Source of the DNA: Vandammella animalimorsus
Lineage (GTDB): Bacteria; Pseudomonadota; Gammaproteobacteria; Burkholderiales; Burkholderiaceae_C
Assembly (NCBI RefSeq): GCF_002285285.1
Contig: NZ_NSJF01000001.1
Coordinates: 62,001 to 126,000, forward strand
Length of the DNA stretch: 64,000 bases
Direction of reading: 5' to 3'
Each line of letters begins with the position of its first letter. The stretch's first letter is position 1. Below are positions 59,162 to 64,000 of the stretch, piece after piece. Both the position numbers and the translations under genes were made by a program. Under the pieces are notes generated by a model. The model did not search any database, was not told the origin of the DNA, and was given only the letters and a program-made list of their open reading frames with translations.

Positions 59162-60178
59162 ATGCTCCGCCTCACCTTCCTCGGCACCTCCTCTGGCCTG
59201 CCCACGCGCTGGCGCAATGTGTCGGCCCTGGCCGTGCAAGCGCCCTTGGCCGGGCCAGGCTGGTATTTGGTGGACTGCGGCGAAGGCACGCAGCAGCAAT
59301 TGCTGCGCACGCCGCTGGCCCTGCGCGATTTGGCTGGCGTGTGCATCAGCCACGTGCATGGCGACCACTGCCTGGGCCTGCCCGGCCTGTTGGCCAGCGC
59401 GGGCATGCACGGGCGCAGCCAGCCTTTGATGCTGGTGGCCCCGCTGCCGGTGTGGCAGTGGTGGCAGGCCACGCAGCAATGCACGGGCACGCACCTGCCC
59501 TATCCGGTGCACTTCATACCGGTGGAAAGCCTGCGCGCGCAGCCGCTGGATCTTCCCAGCGCTTCCGGCCAGGCGCAAGCCCATGTGCAAACCTATGTGC
59601 AATTGCGCCTGAGCACGTACGCGCAGCGCCACCGCGTGCCCAGCCACGCCTTCCGCTTTGATTTGCACCAGCAGCTGCGCCAGATCGACGCGCCCACCCT
59701 GCGCGCGGCGGGCCTGCCGCCCGGCCCCGCCTGGGGCCAGCTGCAAGCGGGGCAAGACGTGTGGCATGCTGGCCGCACCCTGCGCAGCGCAGACTTTGTG
59801 CGCACCCACACCCGCCGCCTGGCTGCCGTGATGGGCGGCGACAACGCCGAGGCGAGTGTGCTGCGCGCCGCCTGCCAAGGCGCGGCCCTGCTGGTGCATG
59901 AGGCCACCTACAGCCGCGCCGCGCTGGACAAGGTTGGCCCTGCCTACATGCACAGCGCCGCGCACGACGTGGCCGCCTTTGCCCAGTCGGCGGGGCTGCC
60001 TGGCCTCATCCTCACCCACTTCAGCGCCCGCCACCACAGCGACGCGCAGCAAGCCCTGCTGATGCAGGAAGTGCAGGCCGCCTACCAGGGCGCGGCCTTT
60101 CTGGCACGGGACTTTGACGTGTTCACCCTGGACTTTGACGGGGCCTTGCGCCACATCCCATCGGGGGCTCACGCATGA
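59162..60178 (+). CDS. rnz: Ribonuclease Z
   Basis: RNase Z trims the 3' trailer of tRNA precursors. The 338-aa metallo-beta-lactamase protein has LTFLGTSSGLPTRWRN at the N-terminus, the zinc motif HVHGDH (His64, His66, Asp68, His69), VMGGDNAE (bridging Asp) and a C-terminal LTHFSARHH (His). It is the short form, with a variable exosite arm in the middle. In most bacteria with CCA-encoded tRNAs RNase Z is not essential; here its place in the sigma54 RNA-repair locus, with tRNA-like RNAs, suggests a role in tRNA-end processing during damage. Its stop overlaps the next gene's start. Confidence 0.93.
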   Translation: MLRLTFLGTSSGLPTRWRNVSALAVQAPLAGPGWYLVDCGEGTQQQLLRTPLALRDLAGVCISHVHGDHCLGLPGLLASAGMHGRSQPLMLVAPLPVWQWWQATQQCTGTHLPYPVHFIPVESLRAQPLDLPSASGQAQAHVQTYVQLRLSTYAQRHRVPSHAFRFDLHQQLRQIDAPTLRAAGLPPGPAWGQLQAGQDVWHAGRTLRSADFVRTHTRRLAAVMGGDNAEASVLRAACQGAALLVHEATYSRAALDKVGPAYMHSAAHDVAAFAQSAGLPGLILTHFSARHHSDAQQALLMQEVQAAYQGAAFLARDFDVFTLDFDGALRHIPSGAHA

Positions 60179-60513
60179 AAAGCAGCAACAAGCAAAGGCG
60201 CGCCCAGCAGCAACAGCAACGGCTGGCGCGCACGCAAGACTGGCCAACGCGCAAGAGGCCCGCGCCCTCATCGCCCAAGCCGCGTGCCAGGGCGAGGGTG
60301 TGGCACTGGTCGACCAGGCCGTGCTGGCCCAGCACAACAACGCCACCTTTCTGCCCGGCTACTACATCGACCAACCCTTTCACCTGCTGCCGCTGCGGCG
60401 CGCAAGAGGTGTGGACCGCCAAGCAGCAAAAGTGGTGGTACGAAGTGGCGCACGGCCCCATCTACAGCGGCGCCAAGCATTGCCGTGCCTGCCGCGACTG
60501 CGCGTATTGGTAA
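60175..60513 (+). pseudogene. Zinc-ribbon protein broken by two frameshifts
   Basis: The starting frame reads MKSSNKQRRAQQQQQRLAR and later CRCGAQEVWTAKQQKWWYEV, AHGPIYSGAKHCRACRDCAY, a probable zinc-ribbon (zf-trcl-like) tail. The middle is missing in this frame but present in another (ANAQEARALIAQAACQGEG, NNATFLPGYYIDQPFH). Switching frames near 60240 and again near 60375 rebuilds a coherent protein. So two compensating indels have damaged the gene. ATGA overlap with rnz shows it belonged to the same operon. Confidence 0.7.
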
Positions 60514-60569
60514 TTTGCAGCGTTAAGCGGTGAAAGTAGCGGCAAGAAGCGCACAGTAAAGAAACAGCC

Positions 60570-61409
60570 ATGAACACCATGTCTTCCGCCTTGGCGGCTG
60601 CCATTGAACACGCCTACCGTGTTTTCAGCGCCTGCCCGCCGCCTGCTGGGCCGCTGGATGTGTGCATGCCCTGTTGCGTGGAGCCCGAGATGGAAGAACA
60701 ACTGCGTCGCCTGCCGTTGCGCCAGCTCACGCCCAAGCACCTTTATGAATACAACAACTCGGCCAAAAACGATGTGCAGAGCATCGCCGAGGTGGGCTAT
60801 TTCCTGCCCCGTTTGCTGGAGCTGATTGCGCAAGGTAAAGAATTGCATCACAGCACCGAGCTGTATCTGGACCGCCTGGGCCGCTGCCCGGCGGACAGCC
60901 TCAGCCCCGAGCAATGGCAGGCCGTGCAAGCGGTGGCACAGGCGTTGTTTGCCGATTGCCTGGCCCGCTATCCGTGGGAGCGCGGCGGGCCTTGGAACGG
61001 CTACACGCTGGTTGACGTGCTGCTCATGCTCCACATCGGCGGGCTTGACATCCAGCCTTTGCTGGATCTTTGGCTGCGCACCGACACGCCCCAAGCCACG
61101 CTGCATTACGCCAACGCGGCCTGGTTCGACTACTGGCTGGATGGATGCGTCAGCAACGCGTTTACCAAGGATCGGCCCGACTACATCACCTGCGTGGATG
61201 GGTGGATGCGCCATGAAGCGCATCGCCTGATTTTTATGCAACGTCTGTTGGCGCTGGAGACGACGCGCATCCCGCATTTCGACCGATGGGAATGCGGTTG
61301 CCGATTCACGCCCGCACAAGTCATCCAGAACTGCATCGACGCCATGCGTCTGGATAGACCCGAAAGCGCTCGCCAACAGCGATCGAGCGATGAAAGGAGA
61401 AACCCATGA
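60570..61409 (+). CDS. Unknown protein of the RNA-repair locus
   Basis: A 279-aa protein not recognised. It has two close cysteines near the start (DVCMPCCVEPEMEEQLRRLP), a second Cys pair late (WECGCRFTPAQVIQNCID), and helical stretches rich in Leu between. The CxPCC phrase resembles a metal-binding site. No signal peptide. It begins 57 bases after the broken zinc-ribbon gene and its stop overlaps a further ATG by four bases. Both neighbours are RNA-metabolism genes, but the sequence does not show a function. Confidence 0.8.
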   Translation: MNTMSSALAAAIEHAYRVFSACPPPAGPLDVCMPCCVEPEMEEQLRRLPLRQLTPKHLYEYNNSAKNDVQSIAEVGYFLPRLLELIAQGKELHHSTELYLDRLGRCPADSLSPEQWQAVQAVAQALFADCLARYPWERGGPWNGYTLVDVLLMLHIGGLDIQPLLDLWLRTDTPQATLHYANAAWFDYWLDGCVSNAFTKDRPDYITCVDGWMRHEAHRLIFMQRLLALETTRIPHFDRWECGCRFTPAQVIQNCIDAMRLDRPESARQQRSSDERRNP

Positions 61410-61468
61410 AAAACCAAGAAAACCTGAATGCCGAAACCATCCAGCAAGAGGGCAGGCGCTTCGTCTGA
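61406..61468 (+). CDS. 20-codon open frame overlapping the previous stop
   Basis: ATGAAAAACCAAGAAAACCT begins inside the stop codon of the preceding gene and runs to TGA at 61466-61468, MKNQENLNAETIQQEGRRFV. The start overlap and the usual initiator context suggest the beginning of a former gene, shortened by a stop or deletion. The following 217 bases hold no convincing frame. Confidence 0.35.
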   Translation: MKNQENLNAETIQQEGRRFV

Positions 61469-61685
61469 GCGCGACCATTGCCGATTGCCCTGAAGCGCTC
61501 GCCTTGGTCCGGTGAAGTTTGCTATCGCTTCAATCACCGTGGGCAAGACCTCCAGCCCTTGCTGCACAAGCTGGTGGAGCACGCTTCAATTCAGAGCATC
61601 AACCCCGTTCTGATTCGCAGAAGCCAGCAATTGCACGCCCCCGGCGCCAGTGCATCAAGACTTTCAAGCCATCAAAACAAGCGTT

Positions 61686-62630
61686 ATGACCATATCTGCC
61701 GACATCATTCCCTCCACCGATACCGTGCGCGGCGTTTTGCTGGGCCTTGCCTTGGGCGACACGTTGGGAGCGCCGTATGAGGGCGGACTGCTGGCGCGCG
61801 GCCTGTGGGCGCTGCTGGGCCGCACACCCGAGGGCCTGCGCCGCTTTACCGACGACACGCAAATGAGCCTGGATTTGGCCGAATCCTTGCTGGCCTGTGG
61901 CGGCCTGAATCAGGACGATCTGGCGCAGCGCTTTGCCCGCAGCTACCAGTGGCGGCGCGGCTATGGGCCTGGCGCAGCCAAGGTGCTGCGCCGCATCCGC
62001 GCGGGCCAATCTTGGCGGCAGGCCAACCGCAGCGTTCACCCCCAGGGCTCATGGGGCAATGGCGCAGCCATGCGCGCGCCCGTGCTGGCGCTGTGGCCTT
62101 TTGTCACCGAGCAGGCGCTGGCGCAGGCTGCACGCCAGTCGGCGCAAGTGACCCATGCCCACCCGCAGGGCATGGCGGGTGCGGTGCTGCTGGCCCTGGC
62201 GACCCGCGCCCTCATGACGCCTGGCACCAACGCTGACGCCGTGTTGACTGCCGCCCGCGGCGCCCTGTCGGATGCTGAAGCAGAAGCATTCGATCCCGCC
62301 TTGCGCACCGCTTCAGCCTGGCTGGCCCAGGGCGATGCGCCCACCCCGCGCCAGGTGGCGCGCATGCTGGGTCACGGCATCACGGCCCGCACCTCTTGTG
62401 TGACTGCGCTGTACCTGGCGCTGCGCCACCTTGAGCAGCCTTTCGAGGCGCTGATCCGCTTTGCCACGGCCTGCCGGGGCGACACCGACACCATTGCTGC
62501 CATGGCCGGCGCGCTGTGGGGCGCCCGGCGCGGCGCCCAGGCCCTGCCCACGCTGCGGCTGGAGCAGCAAGGCCGCCTGGAAGATGTCGCTGGGCGCTTG
62601 CAGCGCTGCTGGCTGGATGCTGCGGCTTGA
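61686..62630 (+). CDS. ADP-ribosylglycohydrolase family protein
   Basis: A 314-aa protein of the ARH/DraG fold, which hydrolyses ADP-ribose from proteins or nucleic acids. Two-metal motifs are intact: RFTDDTQMSLDLAESLL (Asp56, Asp57), GSWGNGAAMRAPVLAL, and the C-terminal ACRGDTDTIAAMAGALWG (GDTDT). LGLALGDTLGAPYEG opens the domain. ATG at 61686 is chosen; a longer frame to 61650 lacks a ribosome site. In this locus its substrate could be ADP-ribosylated RNA ends or a modified repair protein, which is inference. Its stop is 127 bases from rtcB. Confidence 0.9.
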   Translation: MTISADIIPSTDTVRGVLLGLALGDTLGAPYEGGLLARGLWALLGRTPEGLRRFTDDTQMSLDLAESLLACGGLNQDDLAQRFARSYQWRRGYGPGAAKVLRRIRAGQSWRQANRSVHPQGSWGNGAAMRAPVLALWPFVTEQALAQAARQSAQVTHAHPQGMAGAVLLALATRALMTPGTNADAVLTAARGALSDAEAEAFDPALRTASAWLAQGDAPTPRQVARMLGHGITARTSCVTALYLALRHLEQPFEALIRFATACRGDTDTIAAMAGALWGARRGAQALPTLRLEQQGRLEDVAGRLQRCWLDAAA

Positions 62631-62756
62631 ATGAATCATTGGCGGCAGAGCGCCGCATCGACGAACCATCGCACGCCCGAAGCGGGCCTGCCAACGGCAC
62701 GCACCCTGCAAAGACGGTTGCACCCACCTGATCCACACACAACAACAAAATCACCC

Positions 62757-64000
62757 ATGCGCACCGAACAAAGCACCGCGAACATGACCGCCGCCGATGA
62801 CGCCGCCGCTGTCCGTCTCGCCCGCCGCCTGGCCACCGCGCAATCGCGCCATGCGCCTGCTGAAGAAAAGCCGCAGCCCGAGATCGTGGAAATCCGGGGC
62901 GAGCACGGCAGCCATCTGCACGTGCAGCAAGGCAGCGCCGCGCCCATCAAGATGTGGACGCAGGGCGTGCCGGTGGAGGACGAGGCGCGCCAGCAATTGC
63001 AAAACGTTGCCAGCCTGCCCATCGTGTTCAAGCATGTGGCGGTGATGCCCGATGTGCACTACGGCATTGGGGCAACCATCGGCTCGGTCATTCCCACCGT
63101 GCGCGCCATCATCCCCGCCGCCGTGGGCGTGGACATCGGCTGCGGCATGATGGCCTGCAAAACCACGCTGACCGCTAGCGACCTGCCCGACAACCTCGGC
63201 CCCTTGCGCGCGGCCATCGAAAAAGCCGTGCCGCACGGCATGACGCCCAAAAAATACGGCCGCGACAAGGGCGGCTGGGAAACCCCGCCCGAGGAAACCG
63301 ACGCTGCCTGGGCGCGGCTGGTGGATGAGTTCAACGCCATCTGCGACAAGCACCCGCGCATGCGCAACACCAACAACCACAAGCACCTGGGCACGCTGGG
63401 CGGCGGCAACCACTTCATCGAAATCTGCCTGGACGAAGCGCAAAGCGTGTGGATCATGCTGCACAGCGGCTCGCGCGGCGTGGGCAACGCCATTGGCACC
63501 CACTTCATCGAGCTGGCCAAGAAAGATGCCGAGCTGCACCAGCGCAACCTGCCCGATGCCAATCTGGCCTACTTCGAGGAAGGCGCGCAGTACTTTGGCG
63601 ACTACGTGCAGGCCGTGGGCTGGGCGCAAAAGTTTGCCGCCGCCAACCGCGAGGTGATGATGACGCGCGTCATCCACGCGCTGCGCCAAGTCATCGCCAA
63701 GCCCTTCGACACGCACGTGGAAGCCGTGAACTGCCACCACAACTACGTGCAGAAAGAAACGCACTTCGGGCAAGACGTGTTCGTCACCCGCAAGGGCGCG
63801 GTCAATGCCGAAAAAGGGCGGCTGGGCATCATCCCGGGGAGCATGGGCGCCAAAAGCTATATCGTGCGCGGCAAGGGCAACCCTGACAGCTTCAACAGCT
63901 GCAGCCACGGCGCAGGCCGCACCATGAGCCGCACCCAGGCCAAAAAGCAATTCACCGTGGCCGACCAGATCGCCGCCACCGCCGGGGTGGAATGCCGCAA
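62757..64000 (+). CDS. rtcB: RNA-splicing ligase RtcB, 3' end beyond window
   Basis: RtcB joins RNA 2',3'-cyclic-phosphate or 3'-phosphate ends to 5'-OH ends with GTP and Mn2+. The frame is open to the last base. Visible: PIVFKHVAVMPDVHYGIGAT, AAVGVDIGCGMMACKT with Cys129 (metal ligand), NNHKHLGTLGGGNHFIEI, MLHSGSRGVGNAIG, and VNCHHNYVQKE. 414 codons are present, and the guanylylated-His region near the C-terminus is only partly in view. The N-terminus has a ~60-residue polar extension; ATG at 62784 is an alternative start. Its gene closes the visible part of the sigma54 locus; rtcA may follow. Confidence 0.95.
   Translation, partial: MRTEQSTANMTAADDAAAVRLARRLATAQSRHAPAEEKPQPEIVEIRGEHGSHLHVQQGSAAPIKMWTQGVPVEDEARQQLQNVASLPIVFKHVAVMPDVHYGIGATIGSVIPTVRAIIPAAVGVDIGCGMMACKTTLTASDLPDNLGPLRAAIEKAVPHGMTPKKYGRDKGGWETPPEETDAAWARLVDEFNAICDKHPRMRNTNNHKHLGTLGGGNHFIEICLDEAQSVWIMLHSGSRGVGNAIGTHFIELAKKDAELHQRNLPDANLAYFEEGAQYFGDYVQAVGWAQKFAAANREVMMTRVIHALRQVIAKPFDTHVEAVNCHHNYVQKETHFGQDVFVTRKGAVNAEKGRLGIIPGSMGAKSYIVRGKGNPDSFNSCSHGAGRTMSRTQAKKQFTVADQIAATAGVECR

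Overview
The window is high-GC bacterial DNA that looks like a beta-proteobacterium of the order Burkholderiales, most probably family Comamonadaceae. The grounds are the DUF3482/DUF2868 gene pair, PilV/PilW/PilX/PilY1 minor pilins, a stand-alone hemP with a Fur box, the long form of ArgG, and overall codon usage. The genus cannot be read from the sequence.

Layout. (1) 1-31914 is mostly core housekeeping: folE, a BLUF photoreceptor, hda, purM with an AI-2E-type permease, a TetR/EamA divergent pair with a twin operator, glnD, map, tRNA-Ser, argG, trmL, nth, a CoA-transferase, a universal stress protein, tRNA-Pro, recG, hemP, an RluF-like pseudouridine synthase, folA, coaD and mfd. (2) 32020-40660 is an accessory cassette for taking up an iron chelate: an AraC regulator, a TonB-dependent receptor, an RhtX-like MFS permease and two YbtP/YbtQ-like ABC half-transporters, all overlapping and with no biosynthesis genes. 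Its right edge cuts a toxin gene of which only the last ~34 codons remain, next to an intact antitoxin. Similar ~30 bp sequences flank the block. (3) 40748-45556 holds a branched-chain amino-acid-type binding protein, a GMC oxidoreductase and an NCS2-like permease. (4) 46091-53153 is a type IV pilus minor-pilin operon, fimT-pilV-pilW-pilX-pilY1-pilE. pilY1 is broken at a run of eight G inside an unusually AT-rich stretch.

(5) 53293-64000 is the most remarkable part, an enlarged RNA-repair (rtc) locus. rtcR, a sigma54 activator, faces a near-perfect sigma54 promoter at 55128-55142. Downstream on the plus strand come two tandem tRNA-like RNAs, an SPFH/slipin gene, a third tRNA-like element ending in CCA, an unknown 256-aa gene, RNase Z, a broken zinc-ribbon gene, an unknown 279-aa gene, an ADP-ribosylglycohydrolase and rtcB, which runs off the end. 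In the middle (58277-59154) sits debris: an IS transposase tail and a truncated L,D-transpeptidase-like toxin beside an intact secreted protein.

A plausible reading of the rtc locus is that RNA damage activates RtcR, sigma54 polymerase then transcribes the cluster, and the products process tRNA 3' ends (RNase Z), rejoin broken RNA (RtcB), may remove ADP-ribose (glycohydrolase) and organise a membrane platform (slipin), with the tRNA mimics as sensor, decoy or scaffold. That model is inference. The gene families, the promoter and the T-arm/CCA elements are visible in the sequence.
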